This document shows positions 49,397 through 58,851 of a stretch of DNA of 64,000 nt, piece after piece (within the stretch, counting starts at the first letter, position 1; every line of letters starts with the position of its first letter). The translations under genes were made by a program, and so were the position numbers. Origin of the DNA: Streptomyces sp. SID13726 (GTDB lineage: Bacteria > Actinomycetota > Actinomycetes > Streptomycetales > Streptomycetaceae); contig NZ_JAAGLY010000005.1 of NCBI RefSeq assembly GCF_010548375.1, positions 62,001 through 126,000 on the forward strand. The letters run 5' to 3'. Under the pieces are notes generated by a model. The model did not search any database. It saw only the letters and a program-made list of their open reading frames with translations, and had not been told where the DNA came from.

Positions 49397-50182
49397 CTAC
49401 CCGACGGTCGGCGTCGGGCTGGCGCCCGCGGCCGGGGTGGCGCCGCCGCTCGCGTTCTCGCCGGGGACCGCGAGCGGGGTGGACGTCGGGTTCGCCGGTG
49501 GGGTGAGCACGACCATCGGCGCACCCGGCTGCGGGGCCGGTGGCGTGAGGTCGACGTCGGGCAGCTTCGGCGGCGTGGTCTGCATGAACAGCGCCTGGTC
49601 GAAGTTGACGAAGCCCGTCTTCTCCATGACCGTGATGTGGTCGAGCACCGTGTCGTTGGCCATGTCGGCCAGCGAGCGCACCAGTGAGTTCTTGGTGGTG
49701 GAGCGGACCTTCGCGATCGTGTTGAAGATCGAACCGTGCGTCACCCGCAGGATGTTGGCGAAGTTCGAGTCGAACTGCTGGCCCGAGCTGGAGTCGATCG
49801 TGTTCACGAAGCCGACCTGCTGCGGGCTCGCCACGTTCGGGATGGTGATGTTGAGCATCGGGGCGATCTTGCGGCAGGCGGCGTCCAGGGCCGCGTGACC
49901 GTCGATGAGGTGCCTTCCCGCCTCCTTGACCTCCGGGGTCGTGCCCTTCTGGAGGGCGATCTCCCCCAGCGGGTACTCCCACAGGCCCGCCGCGCGCACC
50001 TTGACCACGAAGTCACGGTCCAGCTCGGTCAGCGGGCCCCACTGGGTCTGCGCGATGATTCTGTCCTGTGCGGTGGCCGCCTGGCTGACACCCAGCATCG
50101 AGGGGTAGGCGAGTGCGCCGAGGGTCAAGGTGAGGGCTCCGCCCACGAACAGCGTTCCCATCGCGTTGCGCGAGAGTGGCAC
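49397..50182 (-). CDS. Exported DUF4142 protein
   Basis: 261 aa from GTG 50180-50182, with a perfect AGGAGG 4 nt upstream. A signal or anchor segment covers residues 8-40 (NAMGTLFVGGALTLTLGALA). The DUF4142 four-helix domain runs to about residue 190 (DRDFVVKVRAAGLWEYPLGE; AGRHLIDGHAALDAACRKIA). A Pro-rich tail follows, ending ASPTPTVG. DUF4142 proteins are ferritin-like, exported and of unknown role. The MITE lies immediately downstream. Confidence 0.9.
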   Translation of the reverse strand: MPLSRNAMGTLFVGGALTLTLGALAYPSMLGVSQAATAQDRIIAQTQWGPLTELDRDFVVKVRAAGLWEYPLGEIALQKGTTPEVKEAGRHLIDGHAALDAACRKIAPMLNITIPNVASPQQVGFVNTIDSSSGQQFDSNFANILRVTHGSIFNTIAKVRSTTKNSLVRSLADMANDTVLDHITVMEKTGFVNFDQALFMQTTPPKLPDVDLTPPAPQPGAPMVVLTPPANPTSTPLAVPGENASGGATPAAGASPTPTVG

Positions 50183-50330
50183 CGTGCCTCCTGCCCGGTA
50201 GGGGATCCCCGCCGGGAGGCGGGTCGGACGCACTGAAGTACGGGACGGAAGACGCCGGTGTTCAATGTGTGACGCCTTTCATGGGCGGCCTACCGGGACC
50301 TCACAGGTCACCGGTGCCCGGCGGTCCAGG

Positions 50331-51143
50331 TCACCACCCCCCGGCGAAGAAGCCGGCGAGTGCGCGCGACGAGTCCGCCGCGCTCAGCGAGTTGGCCACG
50401 GTCACCACGAGCACGACGGCCGCGAGCAGCCCCGAGACGACGGCCCCGGAACGCGCCGCGCGCCGCCACAGCACCACGCTCGCGCCGGTCAGCGCGAGCG
50501 CGACCAGGGCGGCCAGTACGGCCAGCACGGCGTGGTAGACGGCGAAGTCGCCGATCATGGCGGTCAGGGCGGGGGAGCGCGGGCCGGTGTGGTCGCCCGC
50601 GAGCTGCCGGCGGATCTCGGTGAGCGTGCTGCCCAGTTCACCGTCGGGACCGCCGCCCGTCAGCATGGGCAGCAGCGAGGCGAACGGCGCCGCCGCGCCC
50701 TGCACGTTGGCCATCAGCGCGACGAGGGCGAACAGGCCGAACACCCCGACGAGGGTGCCGTACACCGGGATCGGGACGCGACCGCTCCGCCCGCCTTCCC
50801 GGAGGGCGGTCCGCTGACGGCCGTACCGGCGAAGGACGACGGCGAGCGCGCACGCCACCGCCAGGAGCAGCGCGGAGACGACGGCCTTGACGACGTGGAA
50901 GCGGAACCAGAAGTCGACCGTGCTCTCCAGCCCGGCGGGCAGCTCCCCGCCGCCGGAGCGCCAGTACGCGACGAATCCCCCGCGGAAGGACTCCCCGACG
51001 TTCGCCGTGCTGACGGAGGTCCGGGCCAGCGCGTTCGGCGCGAGGAAGAAGGCGACGAGACCCGCACCGGCGAGCGCGGTCAGCAGACCGAGCTGCCGCC
51101 GGAGCGCGGCGGCGGGGCGGGACGGAGGGGCGAGGCTGCTCAT
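50331..51143 (-). CDS. Multi-pass membrane protein of unknown function
   Basis: 270 aa from ATG 51141-51143. Hydrophobic segments: LGLLTALAGAGLVAFFLAP, VVKAVVSALLLAVACALAVV, YGTLVGVFGLFALVALMANV, YHAVLAVLAALVALALTGAS and GLLAAVVLVVTVANSL. An extracytoplasmic loop after helix 1 contains ESTVDFWFRFH. No family motif recognised. Confidence 0.75.
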   Translation of the reverse strand: MSSLAPPSRPAAALRRQLGLLTALAGAGLVAFFLAPNALARTSVSTANVGESFRGGFVAYWRSGGGELPAGLESTVDFWFRFHVVKAVVSALLLAVACALAVVLRRYGRQRTALREGGRSGRVPIPVYGTLVGVFGLFALVALMANVQGAAAPFASLLPMLTGGGPDGELGSTLTEIRRQLAGDHTGPRSPALTAMIGDFAVYHAVLAVLAALVALALTGASVVLWRRAARSGAVVSGLLAAVVLVVTVANSLSAADSSRALAGFFAGGW

Positions 51144-51331
51144 GCCGCGAAGCTATCCCGGAGGCGGGCGGCCGATCTGTGGTGCAGGCCCCCGAGTCGG
51201 GGGTGGGGGCAGCCTCAGTTCGGCGGTCTCCCCCTGATCCGGTGTGGTTGACCGAACGTTGACCGGTTCGCGGTCGAGTCCGGGGGAAATCGCGGGAGAG
51301 ACCTGACGCGCCCCGGACCTAGATTCGCTGC

Positions 51332-52006
51332 ATGTCCATGCCACAGCAGCGGTCCCTGCCCGTCCTCCCGTACCGCAAGCCCACCAAGGGCCGCGACTAC
51401 TGGGTGATCGACGACGTACTCCCGGACGCCGACGCCGTACGGGAACGCTGTCTCGCCAAGGACGACTGGGTGAAGGGATATCCGTACACCTCGGAGACCT
51501 GGCCCGGGCTGCGGACCATGCCGGGGCTCGAACCCGCCGAACTCGCGCGGGTGGAACGGCTGGTGAGGCAGGCGACCGGGGCCGGGGAGCTGTGGGTGCA
51601 GCGGGCGCCCGGCGGGGGCACCCTCAACCACAACTGCGTCCAGGTCGTCGGGGAGGGCGAGAGCGAGCCCCGGCCGCACACCGACTCGCGGGCGCTGTGC
51701 CGGTACGCGGCCGTCCTGTATCTCAACCCCGGTGTCCCCAAGGACTGCGGCACCAGCTTCTACCGCCAGTCCATGCCGGGCGGCCGGCTCGGCGGGAACG
51801 TCGTGCAGGCCCCGCACAACAACCTCGTCGAGGCGCTCGGCACCCGGTTCGTCGCGCCGGACGCCTTCGAGGAGGACGTACGGGTGCCCCACAAGCACAA
51901 CCGGCTGCTCCTCTACAACGCCAACCTCGTGCACAGCGCCACCGGTTACTCCGGCCGCACGCTGGAGGAGAAGCGGATGACGGCGGTGTTCTTCTGGATG
52001 GCGTGA
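51332..52006 (+). CDS. 2-oxoglutarate/Fe(II) oxygenase-like protein (DUF6445)
   Basis: 224 aa from ATG 51332. The jelly-roll iron triad is visible: H-x-D in PRPHTDSRALC and a distal His in ANLVHSATGYSG, followed by an Arg (GRTLEEKRMTAVFFW) for the cosubstrate. YLNPGVPKDCGTSFYRQSMP and NHNCVQVV fit DUF6445-type members. Likely hydroxylates a small molecule or protein; substrate unknown. Confidence 0.85.
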   Translation: MSMPQQRSLPVLPYRKPTKGRDYWVIDDVLPDADAVRERCLAKDDWVKGYPYTSETWPGLRTMPGLEPAELARVERLVRQATGAGELWVQRAPGGGTLNHNCVQVVGEGESEPRPHTDSRALCRYAAVLYLNPGVPKDCGTSFYRQSMPGGRLGGNVVQAPHNNLVEALGTRFVAPDAFEEDVRVPHKHNRLLLYNANLVHSATGYSGRTLEEKRMTAVFFWMA

Positions 52007-52028
52007 ACCGGGCCGGGACCGGCGGGGA

Positions 52029-52496
52029 TCAGTAGCGGACGGCCCGGGACACCTTCGCCCGCACATCCCCCGACAACTCGTGCGTGCTGCGGGCGGTGCC
52101 CTTCCCGGAGCCGCCCGCCGGCACGTCCGACACCGTCACCACCACCGCGTCCAGCAGCTTGCCGCCCCCGTCGGTGAAGTCCACCTCGACGGCGAACGAC
52201 TTCGCCGAGTCCGCGGAGTTGGCGACGGTGACCGCCACCGTCGTACGGCCGTCCGAGCCCGTCGCGGGCGTGCCGAGCCGTACGTCGCCCTTGGCGTCGA
52301 CGCCGTTCCTGATGTCGTCGAAGCGTCGGCCCGCCTCCGCCGTCGCCGAGGACACCGCGTCCCCGGCCCGGGAGGCGGCCGAGGCGACCTTGCTCGCCAC
52401 GGAGGACGGGGTGTCCCCGTCGGAGCAGGCGGTCAGGCCGGTGAGGCCGGTGAGGGACAGGGCCGTCAGCAGCGCGGCCGTCGTCCAGCGGGTCAT
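52029..52496 (-). CDS. Putative lipoprotein
   Basis: 155 aa from ATG 52494-52496, with GGAGG upstream (GGAGGCGACATG). Lipobox LTGLTACSD with Cys near residue 22. A helical spacer (SVASKVASAASRAGDAVSSA) follows, then a FxLYD/DUF-like beta domain (TTVAVTVANSADSAKSFAVE, VTVSDVPAGGSGKGTA). Function unknown. Confidence 0.83.
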   Translation of the reverse strand: MTRWTTAALLTALSLTGLTGLTACSDGDTPSSVASKVASAASRAGDAVSSATAEAGRRFDDIRNGVDAKGDVRLGTPATGSDGRTTVAVTVANSADSAKSFAVEVDFTDGGGKLLDAVVVTVSDVPAGGSGKGTARSTHELSGDVRAKVSRAVRY

Positions 52497-52642
52497 GTCG
52501 CCTCCAGGTGGCTTTCCCCCAGTGAAGGGCCGTCCCCGTACGGCCGCACGCCCGCCGTCACCCGAATGGCCCACTCCCGTGGTGGTCGCCGGGGCTCCGC
52601 CGGATGGTCGAAGCACATCGACCACGAAAGGTGGACACGGCC

Positions 52643-53110
52643 ATGACCCAGCAGCCGCACGCCACACAGCCGTCCGCGAGCACACCCCCGGCCCCGGCCC
52701 CCGCTCCCGGACTCGGCCCCACCCCGGCGGAGAACGCCTGGGCCGCCGGCGGTGTCGTCTTCGCCGGTGTGCTGATGCTGATGAACGGCATCCTGGCGAT
52801 CTTCCAGGGCATCTCCCTGCTCGCGAAGGACGACGTCTGGACCCGCGTCGGCGACTACGTCTACAAGATCAACCTCACCGGCTGGGGCGTGATCCTGCTC
52901 TGCCTGGGCGCCCTCGCCGCCGTCACCGGCGCGTTCATCCTCAGGGGTGCCTCCTGGGCCCGGATGACCGGTATCTTCCTGGCCTCGCTGAGCATGCTCG
53001 CGCAGTTCCTCTTCCTGCCCTACGCGCCGGTGTGGTCGGTCATCATGATCGGCATCGACTTCTTCGTCATCTGGGCGCTCGCGGTCTACCAGCCGGAGAA
53101 GCGGGCCTGA
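52643..53110 (+). CDS. Small membrane protein (DUF7144-like)
   Basis: 155 aa from ATG 52643, preceded by AAAGGTGG. A Pro-rich cytoplasmic start leads to four helices (AWAAGGVVFAGVLMLMNGIL; GWGVILLCLGALAAVTGAFI; ARMTGIFLASLSMLAQFLFL; WSVIMIGIDFFVIWALAVYQ). A common actinobacterial four-helix membrane family; role unknown. Confidence 0.83.
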   Translation: MTQQPHATQPSASTPPAPAPAPGLGPTPAENAWAAGGVVFAGVLMLMNGILAIFQGISLLAKDDVWTRVGDYVYKINLTGWGVILLCLGALAAVTGAFILRGASWARMTGIFLASLSMLAQFLFLPYAPVWSVIMIGIDFFVIWALAVYQPEKRA

Positions 53111-53124
53111 TCCGCCGAGCGGCA

Positions 53125-53153
53125 TTCACGCTGGGCAGTCGCATGGTTACCCT
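53125..53153 (+). promoter_or_regulatory. Candidate promoter of the LuxR-type STAND gene
   Basis: TTCACG (53125-53130) and TACCCT (53148-53153) with exactly 17-bp spacing. Transcription would start near 53160, which excludes GTG 53154 and supports ATG 53184 as the gene start. Confidence 0.5.
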
Positions 53154-53183
53154 GTGCTGAGCGGAGTGCTTACGGGGGGTGCC

Positions 53184-55442
53184 ATGGGATTCGGCTTCGG
53201 GCAGCGGCGTGGCGGTCAACTCCCGGTGGAGCTGACCAGCTTCGTCGGACGGACCGGTGAACTCGCCCTGGTGCGTGAGGCGTTGCGGCGGGCCCCGCTG
53301 GTCACCCTGGCCGGGCCCGGCGGCGTCGGCAAGAGCCGCACCGCGCTGCGGGCCGCCGCCTGTCTCGCGGAGACCTTCGAGGACGGCGTACGGCTCGTCG
53401 AACTGTCCGCGCTGCACGACCCGGAGCTGGTCCCCGCGACCCTCGCGGGCGTCCTCGAACTGCCGGAGCAGTCCGGGCTGAGCGTGCTGGACGCGGTCGT
53501 CGAACACCTCAGGCAGCGGCGGCTGTTGCTGGTCCTGGACACCTGCGAGCACCTCGTCGACGCGTGCGCGATGCTCTGCGACATCCTGCTGCGCGAGGCC
53601 CCCGGGCTCAGCGTCCTCGCCACCAGCAGGCAGCCGCTCGACGTGCCCGGCGAACACCTGGTGCCGATCGCCCCGCTGCCCGCCGAGGACGCCCTCGCCC
53701 TGTTCGCCCAGCGCGCGGGCACCGTCACCGACCGGGAGCAGACCCTCGCCCTCGTCGAGCGGCTCGACGGCATCCCGCTCGCCCTCGAACTCGCCGCCGT
53801 ACGACTGCGCGCGGTGCCGCTGGCCGAACTCGTCGCCCGTCTCGACCACCGCTTCGAGGTCCTCACCGGCGGCCGCCGCACCGCCCTGACCCGGCACCAG
53901 ACCCTGCGCACCGCCATCGGCTGGTCCTACGAACTGTGCACTCCCCAGGAGCGGTTGCTGTGGGCCCGGCTCTCGGTGTTCGCCGGGTCCTTCGAGCTGT
54001 CGGCCGTCGAGCGGGTGTGCGCGGGCGGCGACCTGGCCGGCGGGGAGGTCGTCGAGGCGCTGATCGGGCTCGTGGACAAGTCGGTGGTCCAGCGGATCGG
54101 CGAGGACGGCGGCCGCTACCGGCTCCTGGACACCATCCGGGAGTACGGCGCCGAGCGGCTGGCCGGGGCGGAGCTGGACGCCGACGCCGTACGGCAGCGG
54201 CACTTCCGTCACTACGAGGAGCTGGCCGGGCGGTTCTGGGAGGAGTTCCTGAGCGCGGCGCAGGTGCGGCTGCACCGGGCCGTGCGGGAGGACGTCGCCG
54301 ATGTGCGGGCCGCCCTGGAGTACGGCTGCTGCGGGGACGGACGGGCCGCGGACGCGGTGCGGATGGCGGCGCGGCTCGGCTTCCACTGGCGGGCGGCGGG
54401 CGCCCTGTCCGAGGGCCGGTACTGGATCGACAAGGGGCTCGCCCGGCTGCCCGAGGACTGCGCCGAGCGGGCCTGGGGACTGCTGATGACCGGCGTCTTC
54501 GGGGTGTGGACGGCCGATCTGGAGACCGCCCTGGAGCGGCTGCCGCAGGCCCTGGAGGTGGCCCGCAGGGCGGGCGAGGAGCGGGTGGAGCTGTTCGCCG
54601 ACTCCTATCTGACCGGGCTCGCCCTGCTCGGCGGGGCCGGGGCGGAGGGCGAGGCGGCCATGGAGCGGGCCCAGCGCAGGCTCTTCGACACCCGGGACCC
54701 GCTGGGCATCGTCGTCACCCACTACGAGACCGCCCTGCTGCGCGCCGCGCTCGGCGACACCGACACGGCGACGGAGCTGTGCGAGGCGGGCCTCGCCCAC
54801 CTGGAGGGCACCGGGGAGCGCCAGATCTACGGCTCCACCCTGACCACCCAGGCCGTCATCCTGGCCCTCACCGGCGAGTACGACCGCGCCGCCGACCTCT
54901 TCCGCCGGGGCCTGGAGGCCGCGAGCGAGGTCGGGGAGGTGCTGGTGGCCGCGCTCGCCTGTCTGGGACTGGCCTGGACGGCGGCCCGGGAGGAGCGGTG
55001 GGTGCGCTCCTGCTGGCTGCTCGGGTACGCCGAGCACGCGCGGCGGCTCAGCGGCGACCCGGTGGCCATGCTGCCGCGGCTCCTGGAGGAGCAGGAATCG
55101 GTCCAGAAGGCGGTGCGGGCCGCGCTGGGCGCCGAGGAGTTCGAGCGGTGGCATCGCGTGGGCGCGAAGATGCCGGGGCGGGCGGTGCTGGAGGCGGTCC
55201 GGGCCGGCCTCGACGAACCACCGGCGCCGGAGCGTGCGGTACCGGGCCCGCGCACCGCCTCGGCGGCCCTCACCCGGCGCGAGCGGGAGGTCGCCGCGCT
55301 GGTCGCACAGGGCCTGTCCAACCGGGAGATCGCCGAGCGGCTGGTCATCTCCAAGCGGACCGTGGACGCCCACGTCGAGCACATCCTCGCCAAGCTGGGG
55401 GTCGCCTCACGGACGGAGATTCCGGCGGTGGCGGGGCCGTGA
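53184..55442 (+). CDS. STAND ATPase with LuxR-type HTH (AfsR/MalT-like regulator)
   Basis: 752 aa from ATG 53184. An NB-ARC-like ATPase forms residues 12-290 (P-loop AGPGGVGKSRTALRAAA; Walker B RLLLVLDTCEHLVDAC; LSVLATSRQPL; GIPLALELAA). A winged region (LRTAIGWSYELCTPQERLLW), TPR-like helices (about 340-650) and a C-terminal LuxR/GerE HTH (LTRREREVAALVAQGLSNRE, SKRTVDAHVEHILAKLG) follow. Such proteins bind ATP and a ligand before activating transcription. No obvious target operon lies nearby. Confidence 0.92.
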   Translation: MGFGFGQRRGGQLPVELTSFVGRTGELALVREALRRAPLVTLAGPGGVGKSRTALRAAACLAETFEDGVRLVELSALHDPELVPATLAGVLELPEQSGLSVLDAVVEHLRQRRLLLVLDTCEHLVDACAMLCDILLREAPGLSVLATSRQPLDVPGEHLVPIAPLPAEDALALFAQRAGTVTDREQTLALVERLDGIPLALELAAVRLRAVPLAELVARLDHRFEVLTGGRRTALTRHQTLRTAIGWSYELCTPQERLLWARLSVFAGSFELSAVERVCAGGDLAGGEVVEALIGLVDKSVVQRIGEDGGRYRLLDTIREYGAERLAGAELDADAVRQRHFRHYEELAGRFWEEFLSAAQVRLHRAVREDVADVRAALEYGCCGDGRAADAVRMAARLGFHWRAAGALSEGRYWIDKGLARLPEDCAERAWGLLMTGVFGVWTADLETALERLPQALEVARRAGEERVELFADSYLTGLALLGGAGAEGEAAMERAQRRLFDTRDPLGIVVTHYETALLRAALGDTDTATELCEAGLAHLEGTGERQIYGSTLTTQAVILALTGEYDRAADLFRRGLEAASEVGEVLVAALACLGLAWTAAREERWVRSCWLLGYAEHARRLSGDPVAMLPRLLEEQESVQKAVRAALGAEEFERWHRVGAKMPGRAVLEAVRAGLDEPPAPERAVPGPRTASAALTRREREVAALVAQGLSNREIAERLVISKRTVDAHVEHILAKLGVASRTEIPAVAGP

Positions 55443-55777
55443 GGTGTGGTTGCTCGACCCTGGGGAGCGGTCGCGCGGTTTTGGGCAGCCGTGCGTGCCG
55501 GGGCCCCGTACGTACCTGTCCTGTCGGCTAGGTACACCTATCTGTCGGCCCCGGTATACCGATCTTCGTCGTTCCGGTCGGTGGCCGGTCCCGCGCTGCG
55601 ACATGCTGGTCGTGCCGCCGGGGGAAGGACGTGCGGGGTGTCGGCAGTGCTGGTCAACCCCACGGCTGTCATGGCAAGGCACCCGGTACCGCGCCTCCCC
55701 GGCGGCACCACGCAGCACCCCCTGGCGTGGGGCTGCCCTGGTCGGCGGGGCAGCCCCCACTCCGGGCTGCTGCGGGC
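55443..55777. other. Intergenic region with terminator-like hairpin
   Basis: 335 bp between convergent genes. Hairpin arms 55727-55738 and 55748-55760 (12 pairs with one bulge) lie just past the stop of the minus-strand gene. Near the other end are short repeated CTGTCGGC motifs (55530-55560 region) without clear function. Small ORFs here are not convincing. Confidence 0.6.
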
Positions 55778-56149
55778 TCACACGTGCCCGAGGCCACCGC
55801 TGCCGAAGCCGCCGCCCGAACCGGGCTGCCAGCGCTTGCGGTGCTGGTCCTTTCCTCGTCTGCTTCCCGAGTGACGGAGCTGGTACGGCATCAGCCGCTC
55901 CCGCCCGTCCGCGGCGGCCGGCATCTCGTCCGGCTCCCGCATCTCCCGGATCTCATGGACCGGCCCGGTCTCCGGGAGGTGCGGCTGCTCCTCGCTGAGC
56001 GGCCGCGGCAGCTCCCGGTCCTGGACCCGCATGCCGAACTGCACGGCCCACACCAGTGCGCCGGCGATGAACAGCCCACCGGCAAAGGCGGCGATCACGT
56101 TGAGTACTTCGCTCGACGAGGCCGCCAGGACAAACGTCGCCGTACTCAT
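55778..56149 (-). CDS. Single-pass membrane protein (DUF6479-like)
   Basis: 123 aa from ATG 56147-56149. One helix (VLNVIAAFAGGLFIAGALVW) sits near the N-terminus. The charged tail has EEQPHLPETGPVHEIREMRE and ends in a Gly-rich stretch. This fits the small DUF6479 family seen in streptomycetes. Confidence 0.78.
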   Translation of the reverse strand: MSTATFVLAASSSEVLNVIAAFAGGLFIAGALVWAVQFGMRVQDRELPRPLSEEQPHLPETGPVHEIREMREPDEMPAAADGRERLMPYQLRHSGSRRGKDQHRKRWQPGSGGGFGSGGLGHV

Positions 56150-56156
56150 ACTCCGA

Positions 56157-56555
56157 TTATCGCCGAATCGGCTCGATCGGGGAGTTCCGCGGCACCACCG
56201 TGACCCGGTGGAAGTTGCACTCGGCCGGGCCGCCCGGCTGGGGGCCCTTCTGGTGGGCCTTGAGGGCCACGCTGACCAGGCTCATCAGCAGGTCGACGTC
56301 GGTCTCGCAGTCGAGATGCACGGTGACCCAGCGTGACCCCGGCACCAGCCGCACCGCGGTGGACTCCAGGAGGTCGGCGTGGAACCTGTGGATGGCCGGT
56401 TCGGTGAGATGCAGGTCCACGTCCCGGCCGGGGTGGAAGTGGACGATCTCGCTGGGTCCGCAACGCAGCGCCAGCCCGGCGCCGCAGCTGGGCAGGTCCT
56501 CACGGAGGTCGGACCACGCCGCCAGGCGATCCAGGGCACGCTCGGCCGGAGTCAT
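56157..56555 (-). CDS. Luciferase-family domain protein (DUF5519-like)
   Basis: 132 aa from ATG 56553-56555. Core: EIVHFHPGRDVDLHLTEPAI, GSRWVTVHLDCETDVDLLMS. This fits the short 'luciferase domain' family (DUF5519), unrelated to bacterial luxAB. The stop is 7 bp from the start of the next gene on the same strand, implying an operon with the DUF6479-like gene. Confidence 0.8.
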   Translation of the reverse strand: MTPAERALDRLAAWSDLREDLPSCGAGLALRCGPSEIVHFHPGRDVDLHLTEPAIHRFHADLLESTAVRLVPGSRWVTVHLDCETDVDLLMSLVSVALKAHQKGPQPGGPAECNFHRVTVVPRNSPIEPIRR

Positions 56556-56647
56556 GTCTCCATCGTCGCCCGATCACCGCCCCGCAACCAGGGGTTGAGT
56601 GAAATGTAACCGGGGCGTGAGGTGTCGCGTGCGCCACAAGTGACGCG

Positions 56648-57043
56648 TCAGCGCTCGAACTTCCAGGTGATGTGGGTGTCCGTCGCGTCGACCACCGTGA
56701 CCGGGATCTCGACGGTCCTGCCGTTGTGCCGGGTGCCGGTGCAGGTCATCGTCGTCCCGGGGACGGCCTTGAGGCCGGTCGGGCAGGACGGGGCGTAGAG
56801 CTCGGTGCCGACCCAGGGCAGCGGGTGGTAGAGGCTGAGGATGCGGCCCGCGACGATCTTGGGTTTGAGGGCCGGCCGGCCGTCGACCGTCACCGTGTCG
56901 TACCGGTTCAGCTCGGTCGTCGAGCGGTTCTTCGAGACCATCACGTTGACCAGCGCGAAGAAGGCGAGCAGCGCGAGGGCCCCGCCGACGACACCGGCGA
57001 GGATCCCGGAGTTCGGCGGACGAAGACGGGGCACATCGGCCAA
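56648..57043 (-). CDS. DUF4333-like membrane-anchored protein
   Basis: 131 aa from ATG 57041-57043. One N-terminal helix (SGILAGVVGGALALLAFFAL) is followed by an outer domain with two cysteines (APSCPTG and TMTCTGT) and a VTVVDATDTHITWKFER end. The Cys pattern and length fit DUF4333 proteins of actinobacteria. Confidence 0.8.
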   Translation of the reverse strand: MADVPRLRPPNSGILAGVVGGALALLAFFALVNVMVSKNRSTTELNRYDTVTVDGRPALKPKIVAGRILSLYHPLPWVGTELYAPSCPTGLKAVPGTTMTCTGTRHNGRTVEIPVTVVDATDTHITWKFER

Positions 57044-57226
57044 TCTACGTGGTCAGGGGCGTGCGCGGGGGTGGAGGGTGAGCGGGGTCACGGTGGCGGG
57101 GCCGGGCGGGCTGGCGTGGGTGCCGGGGGTGGCGTGGTTGCTGTGGCCCTGTGTGTTCCACGTACTCCACCGTCCCGAGGCCCTTCCCACGGCCTCGCAC
57201 ATCCCTCGCCCGGTCCTCCCCGGTTC

Positions 57227-58015
57227 TCACCCGGTCCTCCCGCGGATCGCCCAGGCCCGTGCCGACAGGGTGATCGAGCCGTCGGGGGCGGTGGGGACGG
57301 CCGTGCGCAGGGTCTCGCGCAGGTCTTCGCGGTCGGCCAGGGTGAGGGCGGCGACATAGCCGGGGGCGGGGCCCTGGCCGGCCAGGAAGGGGCCCCACAG
57401 ATCGGCGAAGTCGGCGAAGACGGTGGGGACTTCGATGGCCCGTACGACCACGTCGTCGAGTCCGGCGTCGGTCCACAGGTCGTGCAGGGACTGGGGACGG
57501 CAGTGCGGGAAGCGGCGGCCCTCGTCCAACTCGGCAGCGGCCGGGTCGAGTTCGGCGGCGGTGTCCCAGAAGTGCCGCAGCAGGCCCATGCCTTCGGCGT
57601 AGTCCCACACGTACGCGGCCACGAGACCGCCGTGCGGCCGGACCGCGCGGACCATGCCGGTGACGGCCGCGGCGGGGTCGGGCAGGAAGTTCAGGGTGAG
57701 CCCGCTGACCGCCAGGTCGAAGGCGCCGTCCCGGACCGGAAGCGCCTGGGCGTCCGCCACGACCGCGCCCCGGGCCGCCCGTACGAAGGCCTCGGAACGG
57801 TCGCAGCCCAGCACTCGGCCGGGGCGGCAGCGCTCCCGCACCACCGCCGACAGCACACCGGTCCCGCAGCCCACGTCCAGCCAGGCGAATCCGTCCGGCC
57901 GGCCGAGCCAGGCCGTGAACTCCCGCGCGACCGCCCTGCTCCAGCGGCCCATGAACCGGTCGTAGGCGGCGCCGGACGCCCACACGTCGTATCGCTGTTC
58001 GTCCATGCCTCCCAC
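57227..58015 (-). CDS. Class I SAM-dependent methyltransferase
   Basis: 262 aa if started at GTG 58013-58015; ATG 58006 (MDEQRYDVWASGAAYDRFMG) is an alternative, but GGAGG lies only 1 nt before it. SAM motif I WLDVGCGTGVLSAVV; motif II acidic end CDRS; QALPVRDGAFDLAVSGL gives the motif III/IV region; GLVAAYVWDYAEGMG follows. Resembles the UbiE/menaquinone-like clade of small-molecule methyltransferases; substrate unknown. Confidence 0.9.
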   Translation of the reverse strand: MGGMDEQRYDVWASGAAYDRFMGRWSRAVAREFTAWLGRPDGFAWLDVGCGTGVLSAVVRERCRPGRVLGCDRSEAFVRAARGAVVADAQALPVRDGAFDLAVSGLTLNFLPDPAAAVTGMVRAVRPHGGLVAAYVWDYAEGMGLLRHFWDTAAELDPAAAELDEGRRFPHCRPQSLHDLWTDAGLDDVVVRAIEVPTVFADFADLWGPFLAGQGPAPGYVAALTLADREDLRETLRTAVPTAPDGSITLSARAWAIRGRTG

Positions 58016-58129
58016 GATCCTCGCCCGACCGGGTTTCTTCTCGGCTTCGCGCCGGGAGGGCGGGGACGAGGGAGTTCACGGCCTGGCTCGGCCGGGACAG
58101 GGCGGCACCGTCCACGTGCCCGGGCGGGC

Positions 58130-58639
58130 TCAGCTGTAGAGCGCGACCCTCGGCTGGACGGTCCCCTGTGCCTGCGGGTTCAGGACCGTGATCCGGTACG
58201 TCCGGGTGAGGGTCTCGCCCGGGTGCAGGGTGTGCTGGGCGGAGGGCAGGTCGGTGAAGAGGGTGCCGGTCTGGGAGGCGGTCTGGACGGGCTGCCAGCA
58301 GCCGTCCGCCGTGCGCTGTTCGACCAGGACGTCCGAGGGGGTGAGGAACGGGCCCGCGTCGGGGGACTCCAGGAGGAGTTGCGGGGCGACCGCCCGGTCC
58401 GCAGCGGTGTCGTTGCGGTAGGTGACGGTGACCTTGTGGTGCTTGCCGTCGGCCGTGAGGGCGGTGGCGGGCCGGTCCACGAAGTCGACCGGTACGGCGG
58501 GCTGCTGGGCCTGGGCGACGGCTGCGGGGCTGGTCCGCACGGCCGCCGCCGCGGGGCCCGCGGCGGCCAGGCCCGCGAGGGCCACGGCCACGGAGACGAA
58601 CGCGATCCTGATCTTTCCGGTGCTCTTCGACACGTTCAC
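58130..58639 (-). CDS. Secreted protein of unknown function
   Basis: 169 aa from GTG 58637-58639, preceded by AAGGAA. Signal peptide residues 1-33 (IRIAFVSVAVALAGLAAAGP). The mature part is beta-rich (HHKVTVTYRNDTAADRAVAP; GETLTRTYRITVLNPQAQGT), resembling signal-bearing Ig-like proteins of streptomycetes. Divergent from the golvesin-domain gene. Confidence 0.8.
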   Translation of the reverse strand: MNVSKSTGKIRIAFVSVAVALAGLAAAGPAAAAVRTSPAAVAQAQQPAVPVDFVDRPATALTADGKHHKVTVTYRNDTAADRAVAPQLLLESPDAGPFLTPSDVLVEQRTADGCWQPVQTASQTGTLFTDLPSAQHTLHPGETLTRTYRITVLNPQAQGTVQPRVALYS

Positions 58640-58851
58640 TGTTCCTTGGGGTACGTGGGGGAGTTCTCCGTAGATGAGACATCAACTAGTGGGAATGCGT
58701 TGCTCGTATCCCGTGGATATTTCGTGAATACCACCCAGTAGGTCATCTACGGCTTCCAATTCCGCCATAGCGGACTGATAGCTTCCGCGTCACCGGCCAG
58801 GGGGAACGTCGCCGGTAACCGACCTTCACAAATGAATCCAGGCGGAATTCC

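Noticed and set aside
53154..53183. GTG 53154 as start of the LuxR-type regulator
   Set aside because: It falls next to the -10 of a well-spaced promoter, before the expected transcript start.
53067..55382. Long minus-strand frame opposite the LuxR-type gene
   Set aside because: Codon-bias shadow with low-complexity product.
55407..55998. Several frames between the LuxR-type gene and the DUF6479-like gene
   Set aside because: Arg/Pro/Gly-rich products, no ribosome sites, mutually overlapping.
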